Source of the DNA: Verrucomicrobiota bacterium
GTDB taxonomy: Bacteria > Verrucomicrobiota > Verrucomicrobiia > Opitutales > Opitutaceae
Direction: 5' to 3'
Length of the DNA stretch: 64,000 nt
Assembly: GCA_023457715.1 (NCBI GenBank)
Contig: JAEWKR010000030.1
Location: 19,330-83,329, forward strand
Position 1 is the stretch's first letter, and every line of letters starts with the position of its first letter. The position numbers and the translations under genes were made by a program. Positions 1-8,111 of the stretch are shown one piece after another. The notes beneath the pieces were generated by a model, which ran no database searches, was not told the origin of the DNA, and saw only the letters and a program-made list of their open reading frames with translations.

Positions 1-162
1 GTGCCCGTGGCCTTTGAACCGCTCCCCGCGGAAGTCCCCTTCGCTCAGGTTGAACGTCTGGATCATGGAACCCATCGCCCCGTCGAGCATCGCCACCCGC
101 GTGGCAAACAGGGTACGGAGCGCCTCCGCCGAATCAAAACGTCGCGCTGAATGTGGGTCCAT
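1..162 (-). CDS. metH: B12-dependent methionine synthase, N-terminal fragment
   Basis: Reading the minus strand from an ATG at 162 gives 54 codons that run off the window edge. Residues 25-35 read MLDGAMGSMIQ, followed by FNLSEGDFRGERF. This is the start of the homocysteine-binding barrel of cobalamin-dependent methionine synthase (family knowledge). The enzyme moves a methyl group from methyl-tetrahydrofolate through cobalamin to homocysteine in the cytoplasm. Only the first part of the first domain is visible, so the B12 and activation domains cannot be checked; BHMT-type or MetH-like split proteins share this start. The gene diverges from the SPFH gene across a 219-base gap holding an inverted repeat and a long-range stem. 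A probable B12 receptor with its own riboswitch lies 2.5 kb away, which fits a B12-using cell. Confidence 0.85.
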   Translation of the reverse strand, partial: MDPHSARRFDSAEALRTLFATRVAMLDGAMGSMIQTFNLSEGDFRGERFKGHGH

Positions 163-202
163 ACGGCTAAATTACCCCTGAAAGTCGACCTGGCAAGTAT
201 TC

Positions 203-222
203 ATATCAAGAAATACGGATAT
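203..222. promoter_or_regulatory. Inverted repeat in the metH/SPFH divergent promoter region
   Basis: ATATC (203-207) and GATAT (218-222) form an inverted repeat with a 10-base spacer. A TATAAT matching a plus-strand -10 box lies at 220-225, overlapping the right half. The region is the only AT-rich part of the metH/SPFH gap, which suits a promoter with an operator. The left half resembles half-sites reported for ArsR-type methionine regulators such as SahR, but the right half is imperfect. That link is a guess. Confidence 0.35.
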
Positions 223-248
223 AATGATCTGAGTGCTGTCTCCTACGT

Positions 249-325
249 CGGAACGGGAAATCCCTCGCGCCGACGGCAACGGGCAACCCACCGCGAAGCG
301 TCCCGAGCGTCGAATCCCCGTTCCG
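249..325 (-). promoter_or_regulatory. Possible structured leader of metH
   Basis: CGGAACGGG (249-257) and CCCGTTCCG (317-325) are perfectly complementary. They enclose 59 GC-rich bases with several smaller possible stems. On the minus strand this would be a folded 5' leader about 90 bases before the metH start. I looked for cobalamin (B12 box) and SAH riboswitch core motifs and did not find them, so no class is assigned. The same bases lie upstream of the SPFH gene on the other strand. Confidence 0.3.
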
Positions 326-381
326 TTTTCCAATGCGGATCAACTTGCTGCGAAGCCTGCACCCGCCTGACATCCCTGCTC

Positions 382-1230
382 ATGAATCCCTCCGGCGTCG
401 GCAAATTGGTCAGTACCCTCATCGTGGTCGTCATCGTCATCGCGGCCGTACTTCAAGCCACCTATGTCGTGGAACCCGGCTTCCGCGGGGTGGAGGTGAC
501 GCTCGGCAAAGTCAGTGAGCAGTTCAAGCCGGAGGGCTTTGGGACCAAGGCTCCCTTTGTGTCGCAAATCGTCTCGATTCCGGTTCGGCAGCTCACGCGC
601 GATCTGCCGGCCGAGTGTTACTCCTCCGACCTGCAGCAGGTGAATGTGTCGCTGCGCATCCTCTATCGCATTCCCGAGAGCTCGGTTGTGCGGATCTTCA
701 AGGAATTTGCCGGCGATCCCTTCGATACGTTGATCGCCCCGCGCGTGCATGAGGCGCTCAAGGAAGTCACCGCACTCCAAAGTGCGGAGCAGATCGTGAA
801 GAAACGCGAGGACATCAAGGCCAAGGCGCTGGTGGCCACGCGGGAAAAAATCGGCGCGATCCTGGTGGTCGAGGATATCGTGCTGGAAAACATCACGCTC
901 TCGAAGGAACTGGAGACCGCGATCGAGTCGAAGATGGTGCAGGAACAGGAGGCCGCGAAGGCCCGCTTCACCCAACAGAAGGCCCAGATCGAGGCTGATA
1001 CCGCAATCATCCGCGCGAAAGGCGAAGCGGAATCGATCCGCATCCGCGCCGAAGCCATTCGCGATAACCCCGGTCTCATCCAACTCCAGATCGTCGAGAA
1101 GTGGGATGGGAAGGCCCCCTTGGTCATCGGCGGCGGCAGCGGCGGTGACAGCGCAGGCGCCAACATTCTGCTTCCGCTCGGCCTGCCCACGTCGCCCGGC
1201 TCCACGCCTGCGTCAGCTCCGCGCCGTTGA
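382..1230 (+). CDS. SPFH/band-7 (prohibitin-like) membrane protein
   Basis: This 282-residue protein has one N-terminal membrane segment (about residues 8-28, rich in V and I) followed directly by VEPGFRGVEVTLGKV, the typical entry into an SPFH/prohibitin domain (about 30-190). A charged Ala/Glu/Lys helix follows (about 185-240), as in prohibitin and HflK/HflC relatives. Such proteins oligomerise on the membrane and organise proteases or lipid microdomains; the partner here is unknown. The reading frame stays open upstream to 151, but that part is low-complexity and overlaps the metH promoter, so I start at the ATG at 382. No clear Shine-Dalgarno sequence precedes it. The C-terminus is Gly/Ser/Pro-rich. 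Confidence 0.85.
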   Translation: MNPSGVGKLVSTLIVVVIVIAAVLQATYVVEPGFRGVEVTLGKVSEQFKPEGFGTKAPFVSQIVSIPVRQLTRDLPAECYSSDLQQVNVSLRILYRIPESSVVRIFKEFAGDPFDTLIAPRVHEALKEVTALQSAEQIVKKREDIKAKALVATREKIGAILVVEDIVLENITLSKELETAIESKMVQEQEAAKARFTQQKAQIEADTAIIRAKGEAESIRIRAEAIRDNPGLIQLQIVEKWDGKAPLVIGGGSGGDSAGANILLPLGLPTSPGSTPASAPRR

Positions 1231-1280
1231 TTTGTATCCGGGTGAGGAGGCGGCCACGGACCCCGGCCCGCGTTCCCCGG

Positions 1281-1898
1281 TCAGGCAAAGGGCTGCCGCA
1301 AAATCGTCTTCCACCGCGCTGGGTCCGCGCGGCGGATGTCCGTCAGGTAGATTTCGTGGTGCTTGCCGGTCAACCGCCGGCCTTGGCCGGCAATCCACTG
1401 ATGCAGGCGTGCGATCACGGGCCCTTCTTCGGAAAAAGGGCCGACGTGCAGGGTTTGCGCAGTCGGTCCTTCGTGATGTTCGCGCAGTTCGAGGGGCTGC
1501 AGATCAAGCCCCCGCTTCTTCGCGACGGCTGTCTTCGCGACCTGCACCTCGTCGAGGGTGATGAATGCCGGCTGCAGAATCATCATCGTCCACTGCCAGT
1601 TGGCCTTCGAACCTTGGAGAAAGTCATCGGGGTTGTCGCTCCACCACAGCCCCTCGAGGGGCATCACCGCGTAATCCACGCGGTGGGTTTCCCGGGCGGC
1701 GAACTTGAGATGATACGACACGGAGAAGAGGCCTTCCACGGCCCGCTGGTACAGCGGTGAGGTGTTCGGATCCCCCTGTCCGTCCCAGCACAAGTAGCGC
1801 TGCGTGCCGGGTTCCACCGCCTGAATGGCTCCGACCTTTCCGGAATAAAGGTTTCGCAGCTCCCGCTTCAGATCCCGTTTCGGCGTGGTCTTTGACAT
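1281..1898 (-). CDS. GyrI-like small-molecule-binding domain protein
   Basis: This 205-residue soluble protein ends in a stretch typical of stand-alone GyrI-like (AraC effector-binding-like) proteins: GKHHEIYLTDIRRADP followed by KTILRQP. A central YHLKFAA...DYAVMPLEGLWW region also fits. Members bind small hydrophobic ligands, and some act as antirepressors or hydrolases; the ligand here cannot be read from sequence. No helix-turn-helix is visible, so it is a binding domain alone. It converges on the SPFH gene with 50 bases between stops and shows no obvious operon partner. Confidence 0.75.
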   Translation of the reverse strand: MSKTTPKRDLKRELRNLYSGKVGAIQAVEPGTQRYLCWDGQGDPNTSPLYQRAVEGLFSVSYHLKFAARETHRVDYAVMPLEGLWWSDNPDDFLQGSKANWQWTMMILQPAFITLDEVQVAKTAVAKKRGLDLQPLELREHHEGPTAQTLHVGPFSEEGPVIARLHQWIAGQGRRLTGKHHEIYLTDIRRADPARWKTILRQPFA

Positions 1899-2280
1899 CG
1901 ACCCAGGATGCCAGAGCCGAGTGACAGCGTTATGTCAGCAGGATGGAACCCCTCCGGGCCGGAACGCTCATTCCTGATCCGGAGCCGATCGGCGGCACCT
2001 GCACTCCAAGACCGTTCCCGCCCGCGAGCCACGGCGGCCCCGGCCACGAGGCACCCCGTCCTGGCGTGAAACTCCGCTTTCTCCGTTGCCTCCTGTAAAA
2101 CCTGGCTCGTCTCGCTGAATTGCTGACCGCTGATCACCTCAAGCCCGCCGCTTGGCGCCGCTGAACGGCTATCAGGCCCGCTTTTTCCCCGCGTGCCCAA
2201 CCCTGCACCCATTCGCGCTGACGGGAATTCCGCTTGCGCGGATCCACCCGACCCGGTTCGTTCCGCGCGTTCGTCGTTCT
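1899..2280. other. Gene-free stretch with a dispersed-repeat fragment
   Basis: I see no convincing gene here. Short open frames exist on both strands, but none resembles a protein family. Bases 2080-2100 match 37260-37280 in inverse orientation over 21 nt, so a piece of a dispersed repeat is present. The right-hand part leads into the cobalamin riboswitch. Confidence 0.5.
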
Positions 2281-2475
2281 TTCATCGATCCCGAAACTTT
2301 CAAGCAGCAGGGAAGGCCGTGGAAATCGGCCACAGTTGCGCTGCGGTTACATGTCACGAATCCGCACCACGCTGAAAAGCGCGGGTGAGCCAGTCGGGCG
2401 AACGCTCGGTGAAGGCGCGGAGGAGGAGGGCGCGAAAGCGCCGGAAGCATGAAGTCCGAACATCTGCCTTGGAAG
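2281..2475 (+). promoter_or_regulatory. Cobalamin (B12) riboswitch upstream of a BtuB-type receptor
   Basis: Conserved blocks appear in order. GCAGGGAA (2307-2314) leads into the stem GGCCG-TGGAAAT-CGGCC (2314-2331). Next comes CACAGTTGCGCTGCGGTTAC (2331-2350), the counterpart of the E. coli btuB segment GCTGACGCGCAGCGGTAA. The 3' block is GAAGTCCGAACATCTGCC (2451-2468), the counterpart of AAGCCCGAAGACCTGCC. The receptor ORF starts 187 bases downstream. Such elements bind adenosylcobalamin and switch off receptor synthesis when B12 is plentiful. The 5' boundary and P1 partner are uncertain, and I see no intrinsic terminator, so translational control is more likely. Confidence 0.75.
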
Positions 2476-2654
2476 GCTCACGCGTTGGGCGCGAACTTTG
2501 CGCGCACCCGTCGCGAAAACTTCATCGCAAAAATGAAGCGTGAGACTCAGGCCAGCGCGTGACGCGTGCACCGGCGCCGGCAGGACCTTCGGGACCTGCG
2601 GCTTCCGCCGCGCCATTCCGCCCGGTTCTGCATCTCGCCGCCTCCGCAGCAACC

Positions 2655-4619
2655 ATGTTGAACCGCACTCCGACGGCACGCGCCCTGCGCCGTTCCGGCC
2701 TCCTCCTTCTCCTGGCTTCCGCCTTCCCGGCGGCGCTCTGCTCCGCCCAGCCCGCACCTCCCGCGGCCCGGCCGGGTATTTCCGCGCCCGCGATCCCATC
2801 GCGCGTACTCACACCGCCATCCGGCGACGAAGCCCAGCAGCTCGAGGCGTACATCACGACCGCGACGCGCACGCCCGCCACGCACCCGGCACTCGGCTCC
2901 GCCGTGGATGCCATCACGACGCAGGATCTTGCGGACCAGCAACTGCACTCGGTGAGCGACGCGCTCGCCTTTGCGCTCGGCACGCCAGTGTTCAGTTCGG
3001 GCGCCCCGGGCTCGACCACCTCGCTCTTCCTGCGCGGCGCGAACTCCAACCAGACCCTCTTCCTGGTGGACGGCATCCGCATGAGCGATCCGAACACCGA
3101 CTACCAGACCTTCCTGGGCGGCGCTTCGTTTGCCGCGCATGAGAAGTTCGAGGTCGCGCGCGGTCCGCAAAGCACCCTGTACGGGGCCGACGCCCTCGGC
3201 GGGGTCATCGCGATGCGACTGCTGCCCGGCGCCGGTCCCGCCCGCTCGGCCGCCCTCCTCGAGGCCGGAACCTTTGGCACGGTCCGGGGCGCCGTCGCGA
3301 GCCAGGGCGCCCAGGGGGGCGGGGCGTGGAACGTATCCCTGCAGGCGGCGCACACCGACAACGAGCGGGCCAACAATGCCCTCGATACGATCAATGTCGC
3401 GATGCGTCTCGACCGGCAGGTCGCCCGCACCGCCAGCGTCGGGACCACGGTCCGCTGGTACCACGGCACGCTGGGCTCGCCGGGCGACCGATTCACCGAC
3501 GACCCGAACAACCAGGACACCGACAGCAATCTGCTCGCCACGGTCTTTGGTGAACTGACCTTCCCGGATTGGACCGCCCGGATCACGGCCGGCGGTCAGG
3601 AACGGCGTTACGTCAACGACACCCCCGCCCCCAATCCGCCGTGGAACAGCCCGGCGCAAAAGAACGTCGTGTTGAGCCGGCGCGGCGTTCTGGATGCGCA
3701 AGGCAGCTACACCGGACTCGACCGCCATCGGCTGACGGTGGGCGCCACCGCCGAAACCAGCCACACGCGCAACAATGGTTACGGCGCGATCGATCAGCGC
3801 CAGCAGCTTTTCGCCGTCTTCGCGCAGGACGAGTTCACCCTCTCGGAGGCGCTGTTCCTCACGGCGGGCCTGCGTCACGACGACTTCGATACGTTTGGCT
3901 CCGCCACGACGGGACGCGCGACCGGTGCCTGGTTTCCGGTGCCGCGACGGCTGAAGCTGCGGGCCAGCTACGGCACGGGCTTCCGCGCGCCCAGCTTCCT
4001 CGATCTGTACGGCCGCGACGCGTTCTACGTCGGCAACCCGCAACTGACCCCGGAGCGCAATCGGGGCGTCGACGCGGGGGTGGATTATTACCTGCCGCAT
4101 CGCCGGGGGACGCTCAGCGCGACGTGGTTTCGATCGGACTTCAGAAATTTGATCCAATACGACTTTGCCGTCTTCCCCTCGACGGTGGTCAACCTGGGCC
4201 GCGCCCGCGCGCAGGGCGTCGAACTGGCCGCCCGGCTCGGCCTGGGCCTGCGCACCGACGCCGCCGTGAGCTACACCTACCTGCAGGCTGAGGCACTCAA
4301 CCCGGCAGGGCGCACCGCCCTCCTGCGCCGACCGCGCCACAGTGTGAGTGCCAGTGTCACCCAGCGGTTCACCGATGCGTTCACCGCGGGCGTCGGCCTC
4401 AATCACGTGGGCCAGCGGCCGGATGTCGACGCGGCCACCTTCGTCACCGTCACGAACCCGGACTTCTCCGTCGTCCGCCTCTACGCCGCCTGGCAGGCGA
4501 CGCCTCGCCTGACTTTGAAGGCCCGGCTGGAAAACGCCCTCGATCAGGAGTACGAGGCGGTCAACGGCTATCCCGCGCTCGGGCTCGGCGCCTACGCTGG
4601 CATCGAGTGGCGGTTCTGA
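2655..4619 (+). CDS. btuB: TonB-dependent outer-membrane receptor, BtuB type (vitamin B12)
   Basis: The protein has 654 residues. A signal peptide spans about residues 1-31 (twin-Arg start, Leu-rich core, ALCSAQ end). A TonB-box-like EAYITTATRT follows, then a plug with SLFLRGANSNQTLFLVDGIR and VARGPQSTLYGADALGGVI. The rest is a beta-barrel ending in WRF, the terminal-Phe signature of outer-membrane barrels. It should import a large nutrient across the outer membrane using TonB-ExbB-ExbD energy. The upstream cobalamin riboswitch points to cobalamin or a precursor. The frame opens at 2559, but the ATG at 2655 puts the signal peptide at the true N-terminus. An ExbB/ExbD pair lies 6 kb away. Length suits BtuB (about 600-660). 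Confidence 0.88.
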   Translation: MLNRTPTARALRRSGLLLLLASAFPAALCSAQPAPPAARPGISAPAIPSRVLTPPSGDEAQQLEAYITTATRTPATHPALGSAVDAITTQDLADQQLHSVSDALAFALGTPVFSSGAPGSTTSLFLRGANSNQTLFLVDGIRMSDPNTDYQTFLGGASFAAHEKFEVARGPQSTLYGADALGGVIAMRLLPGAGPARSAALLEAGTFGTVRGAVASQGAQGGGAWNVSLQAAHTDNERANNALDTINVAMRLDRQVARTASVGTTVRWYHGTLGSPGDRFTDDPNNQDTDSNLLATVFGELTFPDWTARITAGGQERRYVNDTPAPNPPWNSPAQKNVVLSRRGVLDAQGSYTGLDRHRLTVGATAETSHTRNNGYGAIDQRQQLFAVFAQDEFTLSEALFLTAGLRHDDFDTFGSATTGRATGAWFPVPRRLKLRASYGTGFRAPSFLDLYGRDAFYVGNPQLTPERNRGVDAGVDYYLPHRRGTLSATWFRSDFRNLIQYDFAVFPSTVVNLGRARAQGVELAARLGLGLRTDAAVSYTYLQAEALNPAGRTALLRRPRHSVSASVTQRFTDAFTAGVGLNHVGQRPDVDAATFVTVTNPDFSVVRLYAAWQATPRLTLKARLENALDQEYEAVNGYPALGLGAYAGIEWRF

Positions 4620-4651
4620 ATCCGCAGCCGTCCACGAGACTCGGCGGTGCC

Positions 4652-6652
4652 TCAGCCCGCCAGCGCCGGCATGGGCACGTCCAAGGCCGCGGCGACGGCA
4701 CGCAGCAATTCGAATTCGGCCACCCGCACCTGGCCATCGGCCTGCACCACATGCGCCGACGCGATCAGCGTGCGCTGTTTGATCGGCAGGCTCGCATGGC
4801 CGAGCTTGTCCAGCGCCGCGTCGAACGCGGCGAAGTTCTGTGCCAGGGTGCCATCGTACCGCAGCTTGCCTTCAATGAGCCGGAGTTGCGCGGCACCCAT
4901 GGAAAACGCGCTCGCAGCCGCCTCCGCACCGGCGGTGGAGGCCGCGGCGAGGACGGACAAAACCGCCGCGATGTCATCGACCACGCCATGAAACGAGTGG
5001 TACTGCACCACCGTCAGCGAAGGGCGTTCGCCCACGGCCAGCGCGTGGCCCACGATTCGTCGCACCGCAAACTCGAACGCAGTCACCCGGCTGTCGCTGC
5101 GCACCAGCGCCTCCAGGGAACCGAGCAAGTGGTGGATTTCCTCATGCGACAGCTGACGGAGCGTGGGCAGAGCGAGCTGCACCAGTGGCAGCCGGTGTTC
5201 GTCGCGCACCTCGAGCAAGGCGGGCTCGAGCTGCCGGAGAATCTCGACCGCGGAATGCCCTTCGCGTTCAACCAGCAGGGCCCGCTGGCGGGAGCGACCC
5301 TCCGGCGTATCGTCGAGAAGGAGCGCCCAGAGGAGGGCCCGGGCTTCCGCCGGTGTGTGGGCCGCCTCGCGCAGACGGGGCGGCGTGCTGGCAAGCAACG
5401 CCTGGGCATTCCCGATCTGGTCGGGCGTCAGGACCCCTGACGTCGCCAGCGCGACCAGTGCCAATCCCGGCGCCAGCACCGGAGGCACGGCCGGCGAACC
5501 CACGGTTTGGTCGCCGTGGGCCGCCGGCGCCGGCTGGCCGCGAGAACGCAGCAAGGGGTGCTGCGGCGACGCCAGTCCCGCCGAGACAAACGACTCCCGC
5601 TCCACATCCACGAGCTCGGGCGGCTCGAAGAATTTCCCGTCGAAGTTGGAGTCGATGGCGCGGATCCGTTCCTCGAGCGGCGGGTGCGTCGCCCAAAGTC
5701 CGGTCACGCCCGTCTTGAACGCCTGGGAAAAGAAGAAATGGCCGATCGCCGCGCTTTCATTCGACTGCATGGACGAACCCAGGGCGAAGCCGCCGATCTT
5801 TTTCAACGCGCCGGCAATGCCACCCGGGTTGCGCGTGAACTGCACCGCGGCGGCGTCCGCCAGGAATTCGCGCTGGCGCGACACCGCAGCCTGGATCAGA
5901 CGGCCGAAAAAGAAGCCGATGTAACCGATGATCACCAGCGCCAGGCCGATGCCGATCACCACGCCTCCGTTGCCGCCATTCTTGCCGCTGCGGGACCGCG
6001 ATCCCCGCATCGACCAAAGGATGCCCCGCCCGATGATGCCGAGCACCAGGATCCCGAACAGCAGCGCCGCGAGCCGCAGGTTCAGGCGCATGTCGCCATT
6101 CAGAATATGGCTGAACTCGTGGCCGATGACGCCCTGCAGTTCATCACGATTGAGCTTCTCGAGGGTGCCGCGGGTGACAGCCACCGCCGCGTCGTTGGTT
6201 GTCAGACCGGCGGCAAAGGCGTTGATCGCCGGCTCCTGATCCAGGACGTACACGGCGGGGACTGGGACGCCCGACGCGATCGCCATCTCCTCGACCACGT
6301 TCACGAGCCGTCGCTCGCGCAGATCGCGGGTCTGCGGATCCACCCGGCGGCCCCCCACGCTTTCCGCCACGGCGCTTCCGCCGGCTGAAAACTGGCTCCA
6401 TTTGAACAGGGATCCCAGCCCGACCACGCTCAGCGTGGCCACCGCCACGCCCGCGAAGAGTTGGGGATTCCACCACGCGATCTCCAGCCGGCCACCTTCG
6501 AACGAATTCGGGTCCCCCGCGCCGACCTGGCTCAGGATCAGGGCCACCGCGACATAGGTCGCCCCAATGGTCCCGAGCACAGCCAGGACAAAAAGAAGCA
6601 CGAGACGGCCGGACCGTTTTTTCGCGCGCGACTGCGCCTCGAAGAAATCCAT
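4652..6652 (-). CDS. M48-family membrane zinc metalloprotease with C-terminal TerB-like extension
   Basis: This 666-residue protein has two N-terminal membrane segments (about 16-41 and 63-85). The zinc site is HEFSH at residues 178-182 and the third ligand is Glu262 in REFLADAA; more membrane segments lie between them. This matches HtpX/Oma1-like M48 peptidases, which degrade damaged membrane proteins. HtpX is about 290 residues. The extra 330 residues here end in ASAHVVQADGQVRVAEFELL, which resembles TerB-like helical domains. It stands downstream of lemA and a DUF4870 gene on the same strand; LemA-M48 pairs are common. The spacers between the three genes are foldback repeats. No Shine-Dalgarno sequence is visible before the ATG. 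Confidence 0.88.
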   Translation of the reverse strand: MDFFEAQSRAKKRSGRLVLLFVLAVLGTIGATYVAVALILSQVGAGDPNSFEGGRLEIAWWNPQLFAGVAVATLSVVGLGSLFKWSQFSAGGSAVAESVGGRRVDPQTRDLRERRLVNVVEEMAIASGVPVPAVYVLDQEPAINAFAAGLTTNDAAVAVTRGTLEKLNRDELQGVIGHEFSHILNGDMRLNLRLAALLFGILVLGIIGRGILWSMRGSRSRSGKNGGNGGVVIGIGLALVIIGYIGFFFGRLIQAAVSRQREFLADAAAVQFTRNPGGIAGALKKIGGFALGSSMQSNESAAIGHFFFSQAFKTGVTGLWATHPPLEERIRAIDSNFDGKFFEPPELVDVERESFVSAGLASPQHPLLRSRGQPAPAAHGDQTVGSPAVPPVLAPGLALVALATSGVLTPDQIGNAQALLASTPPRLREAAHTPAEARALLWALLLDDTPEGRSRQRALLVEREGHSAVEILRQLEPALLEVRDEHRLPLVQLALPTLRQLSHEEIHHLLGSLEALVRSDSRVTAFEFAVRRIVGHALAVGERPSLTVVQYHSFHGVVDDIAAVLSVLAAASTAGAEAAASAFSMGAAQLRLIEGKLRYDGTLAQNFAAFDAALDKLGHASLPIKQRTLIASAHVVQADGQVRVAEFELLRAVAAALDVPMPALAG

Positions 6653-6660
6653 TACGGAGG

Positions 6661-6793
6661 AAAGGGCTGAAGGACTGAAAGACTGAAGGGCTGAAGGAGG
6701 GGAGGCGGGAGGATCTCAGGCTAAACCCGTGCGGCAGCGGGTGACTTCCGTTGAGCGGATTCGTTCAGTCTTTCAGCCCTTCAGTCCTTTCGC
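6661..6793. repeat. Foldback microrepeat, GGCTGAA-type unit
   Basis: The left arm (6661-6698) is a run of 8-base units such as GGACTGAA, AGACTGAA and GGGCTGAA. The right arm (6763-6793) is their complement (TTCAGTCTTTCAGCCC). About 64 unrelated bases separate the arms. It fills the gap between the DUF4870 and M48 genes and would form a long imperfect hairpin in their transcript. Confidence 0.75.
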
Positions 6794-6795
6794 CT

Positions 6796-7281
6796 TTATT
6801 TGATGAGCCGGATCGTGAGCGGATAACGATAGCACCCGCCGTCGGCCGCCTTGAGTGCGGCGATCACCGCCAGCACCAGACCCGCGATCCACAGCAGGAA
6901 CAGAATCGGCATCCCGATCAGGATGAACGAGAGGGCAAACGCGCACAGGCTATAGATGATCCACGAGATGTGGAAGTTCAGCGCCTCCCGGGCGTTGTCC
7001 GCGACATAAGCCGAGTCGTCCTTCATCGCGAGGTACACGATGGCAGGAAGCAGGATCGGCAGGCCCACGAAACCTGAAAGATGCGCCACCAGAGCCCAGA
7101 TCTTGTCGCTGCCCCGCGGCTTTTCCACCGGGGGAGTCGCGGGCGGCGGGGTGCTGGCAAAGGGAGGGGGCGGCGGTGGCGGCGTGCTGCCAGGATTGGG
7201 CGAGGAGGAAGACGGAGGCACGGTGGTCCCGGGACCGGAACCCACCGGAATCGCAGAATCGAGTGGATCAGGAGTGCTCAT
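6796..7281 (-). CDS. DUF4870 (Tic20-like) membrane protein
   Basis: This protein has 161 residues. The first 55 are Ser/Pro-rich and probably disordered. The rest holds three or four membrane segments beginning with WALVAHLSGFVG, then DNAREALNFHISWIIYSL, the characteristic DUF4870/Tic20-like pattern. It ends in an Arg/Lys tail. The biochemical role of the family is unknown. Its place between lemA and an M48 protease, all on the minus strand, suggests a shared membrane function. Foldback repeats lie on both sides, so the three genes are probably cotranscribed but separated by hairpins. Confidence 0.8.
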   Translation of the reverse strand: MSTPDPLDSAIPVGSGPGTTVPPSSSSPNPGSTPPPPPPPFASTPPPATPPVEKPRGSDKIWALVAHLSGFVGLPILLPAIVYLAMKDDSAYVADNAREALNFHISWIIYSLCAFALSFILIGMPILFLLWIAGLVLAVIAALKAADGGCYRYPLTIRLIK

Positions 7282-7285
7282 GGTA

Positions 7286-7398
7286 GGGAAAGGGCTGAAG
7301 GGCTGAAAAGCTGAAGGACTGAAGGAGCCTGTTTGAACAACCCCGTTGCAGCCAGGTTGTTTCAGGTTTTCAGCCCTTCAGCCTTTCAGTCTTTTCAG
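7286..7398. repeat. Foldback microrepeat, GGCTGAA-type unit (second copy)
   Basis: The left arm (7286-7326) is AAGGGCTGAAGGGCTGAAAAG and continues similarly; the right arm (7363-7398) is complementary (TTTTCAGCCCTTCAGCC). The middle adds a second perfect pair, AACAACC and GGTTGTT. It uses the same unit family as 6661-6793 but is not a copy of it: unit order and core differ. Confidence 0.75.
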
Positions 7399-7994
7399 GC
7401 AAAGCTCACCTTTGGCGCGTTGCGCTCGCTGGGATCCTCGATCTTGAACAGCTCCGCCGCCTGGAACCCAAACATCCCCGCGAAAATCACGTTCGGGAAG
7501 GTCTCGCGCGCGGTGTTGTAGGTCATGACGCTGTCATTGTACGCCTGGCGCGCAAAGGAGACTTTGTTTTCCGTGGAGGTCAGCTCCTCCGTCAGCTGCA
7601 TCATGTTCTGGTTCGCCTTCAGGTCCGGATACTGTTCGGACACCACCATCAGGCGGGACAGCGCGCCGGCGAGGCCTGCTTCCGCATTCCCGAGGCCGCG
7701 CACAGCGTTGGCGTCGGCCGGATTCGCGGCTGCGGCCTGCGAAGCAGCGTAGGCGATGTTGCGCGCCTTGATGACATTCTCGAGCGTCTCCCGCTCGTGT
7801 TTCATGTAGCCCTTGGCCGTTTCGACGAGGTTGGGGATCAGGTCGTAGCGGCGCTTGAGCTGGACGTCGATTTGCGCGAACGCATTTTTGAACCGGTTCC
7901 GCAGATCAACCAGCTTGTTGTAAATCCCGACGATCCACAGGGCGACGATCAGCAGGATGGCGAAGAGAACGCCGAGGATGATGAGAGCAGTCAT
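7395..7994 (-). CDS. lemA: LemA family protein
   Basis: This 199-residue protein has a single N-terminal membrane helix (MTALIILGVLFAILLIVALW). The LemA signature follows: IYNKLVDLRNRFKNAFAQID, then VQLKRRYDLIPNLVETAKGY. The remainder is a helical bundle. The protein is anchored in the membrane with the helical part outside or in the periplasm; its exact role is unresolved, though it often pairs with HtpX-like proteases, as here. The frame is open to 8102, but residue 37 (ATG at 7994) gives the canonical start. The C-terminal end runs into the neighbouring repeat arm. It diverges from the TPR gene with 117 bases between starts. Confidence 0.93.
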   Translation of the reverse strand: MTALIILGVLFAILLIVALWIVGIYNKLVDLRNRFKNAFAQIDVQLKRRYDLIPNLVETAKGYMKHERETLENVIKARNIAYAASQAAAANPADANAVRGLGNAEAGLAGALSRLMVVSEQYPDLKANQNMMQLTEELTSTENKVSFARQAYNDSVMTYNTARETFPNVIFAGMFGFQAAELFKIEDPSERNAPKVSFA

Positions 7995-8111
7995 GGTGGG
8001 TGGTGTATTACGATCTAGGCGCCAGCAGTCTGCGGAATCTGGTCCGCACCGCCAGTATAGATCACTTACAACACGGTTGATTGTTTCCAGCCCGGGGGGC
8101 AAGTTGCGCGG

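Noticed and set aside
249..325. SAH or cobalamin riboswitch for metH
   Set aside because: Searched by eye for the AACGGCGCTC and B12-box cores; neither is present, so only a generic structured leader is reported.
1868..2212. 114-codon minus-strand ORF upstream of the GyrI-like gene
   Set aside because: It overlaps a dispersed 21-mer and has no family resemblance; start and stop look accidental.
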